This document shows, piece after piece, positions 42,731 through 52,544 of a stretch of DNA of 64,000 nucleotides (its first letter is position 1; every line of letters begins with the position of its first letter). The translations under genes were made by a program, and so were the position numbers. Source of the stretch: Paracoccaceae bacterium (GTDB lineage: Bacteria > Pseudomonadota > Alphaproteobacteria > Rhodobacterales > Rhodobacteraceae); the NCBI GenBank assembly GCA_020622085.1, contig JAHRYM010000002.1, positions 935,604 through 999,603 on the forward strand, written 5' to 3'. The notes beneath the pieces are model-generated. The model had not been told where the DNA came from and made no database searches. It saw nothing but the letters and a program-made list of their open reading frames with translations.

Positions 42731-45700
42731 TGCGCCGCGATGACGCCAGCGAACGCCAGGTCCGGGCGGCAAATCCCGGCGTTTCGACATGGCTTTCCGC
42801 CAACGCCGGATCGGGCAAGACCCGCGTGCTGACAGACAGGGTGGCGCGGCTTCTGCTGGGGGGAACAGAGCCGCAGCACGTCCTTTGCCTGACCTATACC
42901 AAGGCTGCGGCATCCGAGATGCAGAACCGCCTGTTCCGCCGTCTGGGCAAGTGGGCGATGCTGGAAGACCACAGGCTGCGCGCCGAACTGGCCGAACTGG
43001 GCGAGGAAGGCTTGATCGACGCCGACCGGCTGGCGCGGGCGCGACGGCTGTTTGCCCGTGCCATCGAGACGCCCGGCGGGCTCAAGATCCAGACGATCCA
43101 TTCCTTCTGTGCGGGGATCCTGCGCCGCTTCCCGCTTGAAGCCGGAGTAACGCCGGGATTCACCGAACTCGACGAACAGACCACCAAGCGGCTTCACGAG
43201 GAAATCCTTGATGAAATGGCGATGGACGCGGATATCGCCGCCGTTGACGCCATCGCCGATCTGGGGGGCGAAAACGTCGGCCCGGTGATTGAAACAATCG
43301 CCCGGATGGGCGCGGCACTGGAACGTCCCCTGCCCCGCGAGGCGCTGGCGCACCGCCTTGGAATTGCGCCGGACCTGACCATCGACCAGCTTCTGGATGA
43401 CGTGCTTCCGGGTGGCGAGGAAGACCTGATCGCCGATCTGGTGCCGATGCTCTTGGCAAGCGGGCCGAATGACCGCAAGGCAGGGGCGGCGCTGGCGCGG
43501 CTGCGGCTGGACCGGCGCGATCACCGCCTGCTGGCCGGGCTGGAAAGGATCTTTCTGACCGGCCCCACGGCCAATGCGCCGTTTTCGCCGAAATCGAGCC
43601 TTCCCACCAAGGCGCTGGCGAACGGCGCGGCGGCCACCCTGATGCCAAGGTTCCGGTCGCTTATGCTGCGGGTCGAGGCGGCACGGCCGCACAGGATCGC
43701 GCTCTGGGCGATGGAGCGGACGGAATTGCTGCACCGCTTTGCCGCAGCCTTCCTGCCCCGGCTTCGGGCGCGCAAGGCGGCCCGTGGCTGGCTGGATTTT
43801 GATGACCTGATCGACAAGGCCGCCGCGCTCTTGTCGGATAGGTCGGTTGCCGCCTGGGTGCTGTTCCGGCTGGACGGCGGCATCGACCATATCCTTGTGG
43901 ACGAGGCGCAGGACACCTCGCCGTCGCAATGGGCGGTGATCGAACGGCTGGCCGAGGAATTCACCGCCGGCGAAGGTGCGCGCGGAACCGATCGGACAAT
44001 CTTTGTCGTCGGCGACAAGAAGCAGTCGATCTATTCCTTCCAGGGGGCCGACCTTTCGGGCTTCGACCGGATGGCCGTGCATTTCACCCGGCGGTTCGAA
44101 ACCCTGCCTGCCGGGCTGCAACGGCTGCAGCTTGAGCATTCGTTCCGATCGTCCCAAGCGATCCTGCGGCTGGTCGATGCGACCTTCATCGAACAGGTGA
44201 ACCGTGGGCTGGGCGGGCGCCCGAGCCATGTCGCGTTTCGGGACATGATGCCAGGACGTGTCGATCTTTGGGCGCCCCTGCCCAAGACCGAAGCGCCGGA
44301 GAAGACAGAATGGTTTGATCCTGTGGACATTCTGCCGCCGGAACATGAAATTATTCTTCTGGCGCGCAAGATCGCACAAGAAATCCGTCGGATCATCGAC
44401 GCCGGGACGCAATGCGAGGTGCGCGCCGGATCGGGAACGATCGTGCGGCCGCTGCATGAAGGCGACTTCATGGTGCTTGTGCAGCGCCGGTCCGACCTGT
44501 TCGAGGAAATCATCCACGCCTGCAAGCAAGCCGGGCTGGCAATTGCGGGGGCAGACCGGCTGAAGCTGGGTGGCGAACTGGCGGTTCGTGACCTGCGCGC
44601 GCTGCTGTCGTTCCTGACGACGCCCGAAGACGACCTTTCACTGGCCGCCGCGCTGCGGTCGCCGCTGTTTGGCTGGTCCGAAGCGGAACTTCACGCGCTG
44701 GCCCAGCCGCGCGCAAAGGGCGCGACGCTATGGGAGGCGCTGCGCAACCGGGAGGACCACGCGGACACGCTGGCAATGCTGCGCGACCTGCGTGATCATG
44801 CGGATTTCCTGCGCCCCTACGAGCTTGTCGAACGGGTGCTGACGCGCCATGACGGGCGCCGGCGATTGCTGGCGCGGCTGGGTCCGGAGGCCGAGGACGG
44901 GATCGACGAGCTTTTGTCGCAGGCGCTGGCCTATGAACGCACCGATGTGCCCAGCCTGACCGGGTTCCTGGTCTGGTTCGAAAGCGACGAAATCGTGGTC
45001 AGGCGCCGGCTTGATTCGGAATCCCGCGCCATCCGGGTGATGACGGTGCATGGTGCCAAGGGGCTGGAGGCGCCGGTGGTGATCTTGCCCGATACGACTC
45101 CGCAAAGGCGCGATGACCAGTTGCGCGATGAAGTCCTTGCGCTGGACGGGGTGGCGGTATGGCGCGTGACCAGGGACGAGATGCCCCCGGCGATGGCAGC
45201 GGCGCGGGAAGAGGCGCTGCAACGCGGGCGCGAAGAACGGATGCGGCTGCTTTACGTGGCGATGACGCGCGCCGAAAGCTGGCTGATCGTCTGCGGCGCC
45301 GGAGAAATGGGAAAGGCGCCCGAAGACAGCTGGTATGGGCTGGTCGAGCAGGGAATGATCGCGGCAGGCGCCGTCGCCGCCTTGCCTGACGGCAGCCCCC
45401 TGCCCTTTGGTGCCGGGCTGCGCCTGACGCATGGCAACTGGCCGGATGCCGCGGCCCGAACTGCCACGGCAAAAGAAAGTCCCGAATCCCTGCCCGACTG
45501 GGCTTGGCAACCCGCGCCGCCGGCGCCTTCGGCCGAAGCCGCATTGTCGGCCTCCGATCTGGGGGGGGGCAAGGCGGCTCCGGGGCCGGAAGTGATCGAC
45601 CGCGAAGCCGCCATGAGGACCGGTTCGCATCTGCATCTGCTGCTTGAACATCTGCCACATCATGCGCAGGCGAACTGGCCCGACATCGCAAGGCGCCTGC

Positions 45701-46122
45701 TGTCCAATGACGAGGAACCGGCGACTTTGGCTGAAACAGAGACAGTTCTGGCACAGGCCGCGGCTGTCATCAGCGCGGGCCCCCTGTCAGACCTGACCGG
45801 CGAGCGACGCCACGAAGTCGAGATCACGGGGCGGATCGGGGCTTTGGGCGGACGGGTCATGCATGGGATCATCGACCTGCTGGTGATCCAGCCGGACCGG
45901 GTGCTGGCCATCGACTACAAGACAAACACCACGGTCCCGGACGGGCCGGAGGATACGCCGGAAGGCATCCTGCGGCAGATGGCCGCTTACGCCGACCTGC
46001 TGGGGCAGATCTACACCGACCGACCGGTTGAGGTTGCGATCCTGTGGACGGCGAACGCCACACTCATGCCGCTTCCCCCCGATATCCTGCGGCAGGCGAT
46101 CATCCGGGCCACCATGTCTTGA
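42727..46122 (+). CDS. addA: Double-strand break repair helicase-nuclease AddA
   Basis: A 1131-residue UvrD-type helicase with a C-terminal RecB nuclease. Walker A is SANAGSGKTRVLTDRV (about 24-39), TYTKAAASEMQNRL is motif Ia, VDEAQDTSPSQW motif II, VGDKKQSIYSFQGAD motif III and VMTVHGAKGLEAPVV motif V, then LLYVAMTRAE motif VI. The nuclease reads GIIDLLVIQPDRVLAIDYKTNT near 1060-1080. ATG 42727 overlaps the addB stop and gives two adjacent Met codons. It is cotranslated with addB. Confidence 0.96.
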   Translation: MMRRDDASERQVRAANPGVSTWLSANAGSGKTRVLTDRVARLLLGGTEPQHVLCLTYTKAAASEMQNRLFRRLGKWAMLEDHRLRAELAELGEEGLIDADRLARARRLFARAIETPGGLKIQTIHSFCAGILRRFPLEAGVTPGFTELDEQTTKRLHEEILDEMAMDADIAAVDAIADLGGENVGPVIETIARMGAALERPLPREALAHRLGIAPDLTIDQLLDDVLPGGEEDLIADLVPMLLASGPNDRKAGAALARLRLDRRDHRLLAGLERIFLTGPTANAPFSPKSSLPTKALANGAAATLMPRFRSLMLRVEAARPHRIALWAMERTELLHRFAAAFLPRLRARKAARGWLDFDDLIDKAAALLSDRSVAAWVLFRLDGGIDHILVDEAQDTSPSQWAVIERLAEEFTAGEGARGTDRTIFVVGDKKQSIYSFQGADLSGFDRMAVHFTRRFETLPAGLQRLQLEHSFRSSQAILRLVDATFIEQVNRGLGGRPSHVAFRDMMPGRVDLWAPLPKTEAPEKTEWFDPVDILPPEHEIILLARKIAQEIRRIIDAGTQCEVRAGSGTIVRPLHEGDFMVLVQRRSDLFEEIIHACKQAGLAIAGADRLKLGGELAVRDLRALLSFLTTPEDDLSLAAALRSPLFGWSEAELHALAQPRAKGATLWEALRNREDHADTLAMLRDLRDHADFLRPYELVERVLTRHDGRRRLLARLGPEAEDGIDELLSQALAYERTDVPSLTGFLVWFESDEIVVRRRLDSESRAIRVMTVHGAKGLEAPVVILPDTTPQRRDDQLRDEVLALDGVAVWRVTRDEMPPAMAAAREEALQRGREERMRLLYVAMTRAESWLIVCGAGEMGKAPEDSWYGLVEQGMIAAGAVAALPDGSPLPFGAGLRLTHGNWPDAAARTATAKESPESLPDWAWQPAPPAPSAEAALSASDLGGGKAAPGPEVIDREAAMRTGSHLHLLLEHLPHHAQANWPDIARRLLSNDEEPATLAETETVLAQAAAVISAGPLSDLTGERRHEVEITGRIGALGGRVMHGIIDLLVIQPDRVLAIDYKTNTTVPDGPEDTPEGILRQMAAYADLLGQIYTDRPVEVAILWTANATLMPLPPDILRQAIIRATMS

Positions 46123-46188
46123 CGATACCTTGACCTTCGCCGGGTGCAGACCTACGTTTGGGCCAACCTTCCAGATTGGAGAAATGAC

Positions 46189-46509
46189 ATGGCCACCGTT
46201 GCCGTAACCGATTCCACCTTCGATGCCGAGGTCCGCAATTCCCCGGTTCCGGTCGTCGTCGATTTCTGGGCCGAGTGGTGCGGCCCCTGCAAGCAGATCG
46301 GCCCCTCGCTGGAGGAGCTGTCGGCCCAATATGACGGCAAGGTGAAGATCGTGAAGGTCAACGTGGACGAAAACCCCGACCTTCCGGCGCAGTTCGGCGT
46401 TCGCGGCATTCCGGCGCTGTTCCTGTTCAAGGATGGACAGGTCGTGTCGAACAAGGTCGGCGCGGCCCCGAAGGCGGCGTTGCAGAACTGGATCGATTCC
46501 TCGATCTGA
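46189..46509 (+). CDS. trxA: Thioredoxin 1
   Basis: A 106-residue thioredoxin. The active site [13 protein letters not shown] (C31, C34) and cis-proline [12 protein letters not shown] are canonical. It reduces cytoplasmic disulfides, ribonucleotide reductase and others. ATG 46189 has GGAG 8 nt upstream; the longer open frame from 46144 reads through the leader. It stands 66 bp after addA and ends at a strong terminator. Confidence 0.98.
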   Translation: MATVAVTDSTFDAEVRNSPVPVVVDFWAEWCGPCKQIGPSLEELSAQYDGKVKIVKVNVDENPDLPAQFGVRGIPALFLFKDGQVVSNKVGAAPKAALQNWIDSSI

Positions 46510-46530
46510 GGGATCGGCGGGTTGAAATCG

Positions 46531-46553
46531 GGGCGCCTTCGGGCGCCCTTTTT
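46531..46553 (+). terminator. Intrinsic terminator after trxA
   Basis: GGGCGCC (46531-46537), loop TTCG, GGCGCCC (46542-46548), then five T. It lies 22 bp after the trxA stop and before hslV, so hslVU needs its own promoter or read-through. Confidence 0.92.
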
Positions 46554-46596
46554 CATGGCGGGCCGCGCGCCTATGTTGGGCCAAACGGAGGGCATC

Positions 46597-47154
46597 ATGG
46601 CAGAAGACCGGTTTCCCGGATGGCACGGCACCACGATCATCGGGGTCCGTCGCGGCGGCAAGGTGGTGGTGGCCGGCGACGGGCAGGTGAGCCTTGGCCA
46701 GACCGTTATCAAGGGCACTGCGCGCAAGGTGCGGCGGCTGTCGCCGGGCGGGCATGACGTGGTGGTGGGCTTTGCCGGCTCGACAGCCGATGCCTTCACG
46801 CTGCTTGAACGGTTGGAGAAGAAGCTGGAAGCGATGCCGGGGCAATTGGCCCGTGCCTGTGTCGAATTGGCCAAGGACTGGCGCATGGACAAATACCTGC
46901 GCAACCTGGAGGCCATGCTGATCGTCACGGATGGCAAGACGCTTCTGGTCATCACCGGCGCGGGCGACGTGCTGGAGCCGGAGAACGACGTGGCCGCCAT
47001 CGGATCGGGCGGGAATTTCGCGCTGGCGGCGGCACGCGGGCTGATGGAGTCCGATCTGGACGCCGAACAGATCGCCCGCAAGGCGATGGCGATTGCCGCC
47101 GATATCTGCGTTTACACCAATGGCAACCTGACGGTGGAAGCCATCGGGGGCTGA
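46597..47154 (+). CDS. hslV: ATP-dependent protease subunit HslV
   Basis: A 185-residue proteasome-like peptidase of the HslUV complex. Short prosequence [11 protein letters not shown] is removed to expose the catalytic Thr of [19 protein letters not shown]; the Lys and Asp residues of that strand are in place, and [14 protein letters not shown] is typical. ATG 46597 has GGAGGG upstream. It forms an operon with hslU, 34 bp downstream. Confidence 0.97.
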   Translation: MAEDRFPGWHGTTIIGVRRGGKVVVAGDGQVSLGQTVIKGTARKVRRLSPGGHDVVVGFAGSTADAFTLLERLEKKLEAMPGQLARACVELAKDWRMDKYLRNLEAMLIVTDGKTLLVITGAGDVLEPENDVAAIGSGGNFALAAARGLMESDLDAEQIARKAMAIAADICVYTNGNLTVEAIGG

Positions 47155-47188
47155 GGCGCCCGAAGGAAGCATGGCGAAAGAGGCCCCA

Positions 47189-48490
47189 ATGACCAACCTG
47201 ACCCCGCGCGAGATCGTATCCGAGCTTGACCGCTTCATCATCGGCCAGAAGGACGCCAAGCGCGCAGTGGCCGTGGCGCTGCGCAGCCGCTGGCGGCGCA
47301 ACATGTTGTCGGACGATCTGCGCGACGAGGTTTATCCGAAGAACATCCTGATGATCGGGCCGACCGGCGTCGGCAAGACCGAAATCAGCCGCCGTCTGGC
47401 AAAGCTGGCCCGCGCGCCCTTCATCAAGGTCGAGGCGACGAAGTTCACCGAAGTCGGCTATGTGGGCCGCGATGTCGAACAGATCATCCGCGACCTGATG
47501 GATGTGGCCATCGCGGACACCCGTGCCCGGATGCGTGAAGAGGTGAAGGCCCGCGCCCACAAGGCTGCCGAGGAACGGGTGATCGAAGCCATCGCGGGCG
47601 CCGATGCCCGCGAACAGACGCGTGAGATGTTCCGCACGCGCCTGAAGAAGGGTGAGCTGGACAATACCGTGATCGAGCTGGAACTGGCCGACACATCGAA
47701 CCCGCTGCCGATGATGGAGATCCCCGGCCAGCCCGGCATGGGGATGATGAACATCGGTGATATCTTCGGCAAGGCCTTCGGGGGCCGCCGCACCCGGCGC
47801 AAGATGACCGTGGCCGAAAGCTATGAAGCCCTGATCGCCGAGGAAGCCGACAAGCTTCTGGATGATGAGGCGGTGAAGGTGGCGGCGCTGACGGAGGTGC
47901 AGGAAAACGGCATCGTCTTCCTGGACGAGATCGACAAGGTGGCCGCGCGGTCGGAAACCCGCGGCGCCGATGTCAGCCGCGAAGGCGTGCAGCGCGATCT
48001 GCTGCCGATGATCGAAGGCACCACGGTTTCGACCAAGCACGGGCCGGTCAGGACCGACCACATCCTGTTCATCGCCTCGGGTGCGTTCCATATCGCCAAG
48101 CCCTCGGACCTGCTGCCGGAATTGCAGGGCCGGCTGCCGATCCGGGTCGAGTTGAAACCGCTGGAGGAAGGCGACTTTGTCCGCATCCTGACCGAGACGG
48201 ACAATGCCCTGACCCGGCAATACACCGCGCTGATGCAGACCGAAGGGGTCAGCGTCACCTTCACCGAGGACGGGATCGCCGCCATTGCCCGCATCGCCGC
48301 CGAGGTGAACCGCAGCGTCGAAAACATCGGGGCGCGGCGGCTTTACACCATCATGGAGCGGGTCTTCGAGGAACTGTCCTTCCAGGCGCCGGACCGTTCG
48401 GGTGAAAGCGTGACGGTCGATGCGGATTACGTCGAGGCCAATGTGGGGGCGCTGTCACGGTCCGCCGACATCAGCCGCTACGTCCTGTGA
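47189..48490 (+). CDS. hslU: ATP-dependent protease ATPase subunit HslU
   Basis: A 433-residue AAA+ unfoldase. Walker A is [14 protein letters not shown] (about 57-70), the pore motif region [12 protein letters not shown] follows, Walker B is [12 protein letters not shown], and the C-terminal tail SRYVL inserts into HslV. A start at ATG 47171 (six more residues, AAGGAAG upstream) is equally possible; I chose 47189 because the family begins MTxLTPREIV. The I-domain lies at about 110-240. Confidence 0.96.
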   Translation: MTNLTPREIVSELDRFIIGQKDAKRAVAVALRSRWRRNMLSDDLRDEVYPKNILMIGPTGVGKTEISRRLAKLARAPFIKVEATKFTEVGYVGRDVEQIIRDLMDVAIADTRARMREEVKARAHKAAEERVIEAIAGADAREQTREMFRTRLKKGELDNTVIELELADTSNPLPMMEIPGQPGMGMMNIGDIFGKAFGGRRTRRKMTVAESYEALIAEEADKLLDDEAVKVAALTEVQENGIVFLDEIDKVAARSETRGADVSREGVQRDLLPMIEGTTVSTKHGPVRTDHILFIASGAFHIAKPSDLLPELQGRLPIRVELKPLEEGDFVRILTETDNALTRQYTALMQTEGVSVTFTEDGIAAIARIAAEVNRSVENIGARRLYTIMERVFEELSFQAPDRSGESVTVDADYVEANVGALSRSADISRYVL

Positions 48491-48555
48491 AACCGGACTT
48501 GTTCCCCGGGCGGCGCCGCCGCTAAGCTTGGGGTGTCTGCGGTTTCGGGGGCGCC

Positions 48556-49683
48556 ATGACACGGCTTCGCATAGTGGTTCTGGTCCTGATGACCGCGCTT
48601 GCATCCTGCGCGCAGCGCGGAGAGCTGGTCATGGACCCTGCTGCAGCAGGCGTGGGCGCGGTCGAACCCGTCTATATCGGCACCACGCGCGGGCCGGCCG
48701 ACAAGACTTCGGCCATCTTCGGCAGCGGACGACATGCGGGCCTGCAATTCGCCCGGCTTGATGTCTCGATCCCGCCGGACCGGAAGGCAGGGGATATCGA
48801 CTGGCCCCGAAAGGGCGCTGCCCCCGACCCAAGCAGGCAGTTCCTGACGGTGAGCGCCGACCTTTATCCTTCGAAGGATACTTTCCGGCGGGCGCTGAGC
48901 GCGAAACTTGCGAAACTGCCCAAAGGCAAGCGCGAGGCGGTTGTTTTCGTGCATGGCTTCAACACCACCTTCGCGGAGGGCGCCTATCGCATGGCGCAAC
49001 TTGGCCATGACCTGAAGATCCCCGGTGTTCTGGTGCATTATTCCTGGCCGTCGAAGGGGCACCCCCTTGGCTATGTCTATGACCGGGACTCGGCGCTTTT
49101 CGCGCGCGACGGGTTGGAAGAGCTTTTGCGCGATGTCGAAGGCGCCGGAGCAGACCGCGTCCTTCTGGTGGCGCATTCGCTCGGCTCGCTGGTGCTGATG
49201 GAAACCCTGCGGCAGATGGAGATCGGCGGCCAGCAGCAGCAGCTTGCCAAGGTTGGTGGCGTGGTGCTGGTGTCACCCGATCTGGATGTCGACCTGTTTC
49301 GCAGCGAAGCCGCCCGGATCGGGAAGCTGCCGCAACCCTTCCTGATCTTCACCTCGCGCAAGGACCGCGCCCTGTCGCTGTCGGCCCGTCTGACCGGGCG
49401 CAACCAGAGCCGCCTGGGCAATCTGGACTCCGCGCGGGATCTGGCCGATCTCAACGTCACCGTGCTGGACACGACGGCCTTCAGCCGTGGCGCGGGACAT
49501 TTCAATGTTGCCAATTCGCCGGCACTGCTGGCGGTCCTGTCACAGATCGGCACGGTGGACCGCGCCCTTGAACGCGACACGCGCGGCCGCACGGGGCTTT
49601 TGCCCGGGGCGATCCTGACCTTCCAGAACGCGACCGAAATCATCCTGTCGCCGGTGGCGGCGATCAGCGGCTATCGGGGCTGA
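48556..49683 (+). CDS. Alpha/beta-hydrolase lipoprotein of the DUF900 type
   Basis: A 375-residue probable lipoprotein: a lipobox ALASC with Cys at about 18 follows a hydrophobic signal. The hydrolase fold shows AVVFVHGFNTTFAEG (about 131-145), the nucleophile elbow VAHSLGS with Ser at about 213, and a late His in AGHFNVANS. Such DUF900 proteins are esterase-like with unknown substrates. It overlaps the convergent smr gene by 13 bp at the stops. Confidence 0.85.
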   Translation: MTRLRIVVLVLMTALASCAQRGELVMDPAAAGVGAVEPVYIGTTRGPADKTSAIFGSGRHAGLQFARLDVSIPPDRKAGDIDWPRKGAAPDPSRQFLTVSADLYPSKDTFRRALSAKLAKLPKGKREAVVFVHGFNTTFAEGAYRMAQLGHDLKIPGVLVHYSWPSKGHPLGYVYDRDSALFARDGLEELLRDVEGAGADRVLLVAHSLGSLVLMETLRQMEIGGQQQQLAKVGGVVLVSPDLDVDLFRSEAARIGKLPQPFLIFTSRKDRALSLSARLTGRNQSRLGNLDSARDLADLNVTVLDTTAFSRGAGHFNVANSPALLAVLSQIGTVDRALERDTRGRTGLLPGAILTFQNATEIILSPVAAISGYRG

Positions 49684-50285
49684 GCGCCGCCCGCGCGCCG
49701 CAGATAGACGTAATAGGCCCCCGTGCCGCCATGCTTCAGGTGGGCGGGCGCGATCTGCATGACCACCGATCCCAAAGGCGGCTGCGTCAGCCAGACGGGC
49801 ACCTGATGGCGCAGGATCCCCAGCCGCGTCGGGATCGGACCCCAGTCGTCGCGCAGCTTGCCCTTGCCGGTGATGACCAGCACCAGCCGTTTGCCGTTTT
49901 CATGGGACCGGAGGATGAAGTGGATCAGTTCGGGGTGCGCCTCGGACAGGGTCATCCCGTGCAGATCGATCCGGCCTTCGGGCGCGGTCTTGCCGCGGAC
50001 CATCTGCTGATGGGTCTTGCGGTCCATCCGCAGCGGTTGCTGGGCCAGACGTTCCTCAAGCGGCGGCAAGACGTCATGGCCCTGCGGCAAGGGGCGGGAG
50101 GAGTCACCGATCTGGAAATCGCGCATCAGGTCGCGCATCGGCGGCTTCGGTTTCGGCACCGCAGGCGCGGGCCGCGGTTCGGGGGGGTGGCTTGCCTTCA
50201 CCTTCGGGTGCATCGGCTGCGCGGTGTGGGCGACGCGAGCCCAGATTTCACGCTCTTCCGGCGTCAGGATGCGCCGGCGGCTCAT
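49671..50285 (-). CDS. Smr-domain protein
   Basis: A 204-residue protein. The N-terminal half is basic and proline-rich (PHPPEPRPAPAVPKPKPP-like at about 30-48). The C-terminal Smr (MutS2-related) domain at about 105-195 has RIDLHGMTLSEAH, LVLVITGKG and the GGTGAYYVYLRR end. Smr domains nick DNA or cleave RNA. It overlaps mltA by 4 bp (ATGA) in the conserved timA-mltA-smr order of alphaproteobacteria. Confidence 0.92.
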   Translation of the reverse strand: MSRRRILTPEEREIWARVAHTAQPMHPKVKASHPPEPRPAPAVPKPKPPMRDLMRDFQIGDSSRPLPQGHDVLPPLEERLAQQPLRMDRKTHQQMVRGKTAPEGRIDLHGMTLSEAHPELIHFILRSHENGKRLVLVITGKGKLRDDWGPIPTRLGILRHQVPVWLTQPPLGSVVMQIAPAHLKHGGTGAYYVYLRRAGGAQPR

Positions 50286-51166
50286 GGGTGGGCCTTCGGG
50301 ACCAGGGCGATGGTGCGGGTGGACAGTTTCATCGCGCTGGCCTGATGCCCGGCGGCTTTCCCCGTGCCGCAAAAGACGTCGATCCGCGTGCCGGTGATCG
50401 CGCTGCCGCGATCCTGCACGACGGTCAGGCGGTTCAGCCCGCCCAGCCAGATCAGCGCCCCGCCGGGCAGGACAGGATCTGCGGCGATGCTGCGCCCCGG
50501 GATCACGGACGTTCCCAGCGCCCCAAGCGGGCCGGTATCTTCGGTCAGATCCCGCAGCTGAAAGAAGACATAGGACGGGTTGCGGCGCAAAAGCCCGTCC
50601 AGCAGGTCGGGATGGGCCTTCGCCCATTCCCGGATCGTATCGGTCGAAATCAGGTGGGCCGGGATCGCGCCTTGTGCCACCAGCTCTGCCCCGATGGACC
50701 GGTAGGGGTGGCCGTTCTTGCCCGCATGGCCCAGCCGCAGCACCGGTCCATTCGCCAGCCGCACCCGGACCGATCCCTGCACCTGTGCCAGAAACGCCTC
50801 GAGCGGATCGTCCAGCCAGACAAGTTCATGGCCCGCCAGATGGTCACCATCCAGAAGCTCGGCGCGCGTGAACCAGGGGGCGCGGTCCATCGGCGGCAGG
50901 CCGTGCAGCGGGTAGCGGAAAACGGGGGTGGCGACGGGCGAACCCGTAAGTTCTGGTTCGTAGTAGCCCGTTACAAGCGCCTCTTGCGGGGGCAGGCAGC
51001 GGAACCGGGTCTGGAAGAATTCCGCCGCTCTGGTTCCATCCGGGCGCGGCCAATGATTTGGCAGGCGATCCACGGTCAGCGCATAGGCGGCAAGGGCTTG
51101 ATCAAGGTCGTCCTCGAACCAGCCCGGCAGGCTTGCGGGGTCAGTTTCGGCCAAGGACGCGGGCAT
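50282..51166 (-). CDS. mltA: Membrane-bound lytic murein transglycosylase A (MltA), no visible signal peptide
   Basis: A 294-residue MltA. The MltA domain is recognised by ALVTGYYEPELTGSPV (about 64-79), LDDPLEAFLAQVQGSVRVRL (about 117-136) and YRSIGAEL; the C-terminal 3D domain has GALIWLGGLNRLTVVQDRGSAITG and the final catalytic Asp in RIDVFCG. It cleaves peptidoglycan glycan strands to anhydromuropeptides. The ATG at 51166 overlaps the timA stop (TGATG), and the start MPASLAETDPAS lacks the signal or lipobox the enzyme needs to reach the periplasm. Confidence 0.9.
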   Translation of the reverse strand: MPASLAETDPASLPGWFEDDLDQALAAYALTVDRLPNHWPRPDGTRAAEFFQTRFRCLPPQEALVTGYYEPELTGSPVATPVFRYPLHGLPPMDRAPWFTRAELLDGDHLAGHELVWLDDPLEAFLAQVQGSVRVRLANGPVLRLGHAGKNGHPYRSIGAELVAQGAIPAHLISTDTIREWAKAHPDLLDGLLRRNPSYVFFQLRDLTEDTGPLGALGTSVIPGRSIAADPVLPGGALIWLGGLNRLTVVQDRGSAITGTRIDVFCGTGKAAGHQASAMKLSTRTIALVPKAHP

Positions 51167-51828
51167 CACTCGCCGGTCGCAACCAGACGCCAGTTCGGGT
51201 CGTTCGAACCGATGTGGCGCTCGAAGGTCCAGATGTCGCGCTGGCGGCGGGTTTCGCGCGGATTGCCCTCGACGATCTGGCCTGTTGCGTCACGTGCGAC
51301 CGAAGTTAGTTCGCCCCCGAACCGGACGGTGACTTCGGCCTCGCCGCTGGCGCGGTCGAAGCGGGCGTCGCTCAGCGCCAGTTCGCGCAGGCCGATGAAG
51401 TTCGACTCCAGCGTGATGCCCCGTTCCTGCCGGGCGCGTATCACCTGTTCGAAGCTTTCCAGAACCTCGGATCCAAGGAAGGGGCGCACCTTGTCCAGTT
51501 CGCCCCGCTCAAAGGCCATGAGGATCATTTCATAGGCCCCCCGCGCGCCTTGCAGGAATTGCGCGACGCTGAATGCCGGTTCGGCCAGCTTGATCGCGGC
51601 CAGCGCCCGTGCGGCATCCGATTCCGCCGGAACATGGTCGATGATGTCGCGGTCCGGTCCGCCCTCGATGGTGTCGCCCATCGTGCGCGCAACAGCGGTC
51701 GGGCGCCGTGCTTCCGTTGCCGCCGGCTTTTCGAAACCTTCTCGCGTTCCAAGGACGCCACGCAACTTCAGTATCAGGAAAAGCGCCACGCCCGCCAGGA
51801 CGATGAGCTGAATGATGGCACCTGACAT
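51166..51828 (-). CDS. timA: Tim44/TimA-like membrane-anchored protein
   Basis: A 220-residue protein. A single N-terminal membrane segment IIQLIVLAGVALFLILKL (about 5-22), a polar linker and a C-terminal Tim44 domain (about 85-218, NTF2-like fold) with ERGELDKVRPFLGSEVLESF. It is the bacterial relative of the mitochondrial import motor anchor Tim44; in bacteria its partner is unclear. ATG 51828 has GGAAGGA upstream. It is divergent from fxsA and secB, a conserved alphaproteobacterial arrangement. Confidence 0.9.
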   Translation of the reverse strand: MSGAIIQLIVLAGVALFLILKLRGVLGTREGFEKPAATEARRPTAVARTMGDTIEGGPDRDIIDHVPAESDAARALAAIKLAEPAFSVAQFLQGARGAYEMILMAFERGELDKVRPFLGSEVLESFEQVIRARQERGITLESNFIGLRELALSDARFDRASGEAEVTVRFGGELTSVARDATGQIVEGNPRETRRQRDIWTFERHIGSNDPNWRLVATGE

Positions 51829-51946
51829 GTGGTTATCCTTCCCGAAACGCGAATGACCGGCGTATCTTGGTAACCGGTCATTCTCCACTTATGTAAGATG
51901 TGGGTGTCGTCAAGTCCACCTGCGCCAACGTCCGGAAAGGTCTTGA

Positions 51947-52453
51947 ATGTCGTTGATGTGGTTGTTTCTTCTGTGGCCGGTCCTTGAAATCGCCGTGTTC
52001 ATCAAGGTGGGGGGTGCATTGGGGATCCTGCCGACGCTTCTGCTGATCATTGGCGCCGGGGTTTTCGGCGTCTGGCTGGTGCGGATGCAGGGGCTGATGG
52101 TCATGGATGACCTGCGCAACCGGTTGTCCAGAATGAACGACCCTTCCGAACCGATGGCGCATGGGGCACTGATTGCGCTGGCTGGATTCCTGTTCATGGT
52201 TCCCGGTTTCCTGGGCGATCTGGTGGCGCTGGCGCTGCTGGTGCCGGTGGTGCGGCGCTGGCTGATCGGGCGTATGGCACAACGGGCGTCCTTCATCCGC
52301 TCGACCGCCTTCGGATTTGATGCGCAAGGCCCTTACGCCAATGATCGCGGCCGCTCGACGGTGATCGACGCCGAGTTCTACGAGATCGACCCCGACGAGC
52401 CGCGCCTGCCGCCACGGCCCCGGCGGCCGTCGGGTTGGACGCGCGAGCAATAG
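51947..52453 (+). CDS. fxsA: FxsA-family membrane protein
   Basis: A 168-residue protein with three or four hydrophobic segments in the first 110 residues. The FxsA pattern is clear: LFLLWPVLEIAVFIKVGG, GAGVFGVWLVRMQGL and LIALAGFLFMVPGFLGD. FxsA overproduction relieves phage T7 exclusion by F plasmids in E. coli. The C-terminus is cytoplasmic and hydrophilic. It is 118 bp from timA, divergent. Confidence 0.92.
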   Translation: MSLMWLFLLWPVLEIAVFIKVGGALGILPTLLLIIGAGVFGVWLVRMQGLMVMDDLRNRLSRMNDPSEPMAHGALIALAGFLFMVPGFLGDLVALALLVPVVRRWLIGRMAQRASFIRSTAFGFDAQGPYANDRGRSTVIDAEFYEIDPDEPRLPPRPRRPSGWTREQ

Positions 52454-52544
52454 GCGGGATGGCCCGTCAGACGTCTGCTGCCGATTGAGGCGATGCCGGC
52501 AAGGTGCTACACCGCCCCCGAACCAGTTCCGGGAGAGAATGTTC

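Noticed and set aside
42679-44529. 616-codon minus-strand frame opposite addA
   Set aside because: It is antisense to helicase motifs of AddA and has no domain of its own.
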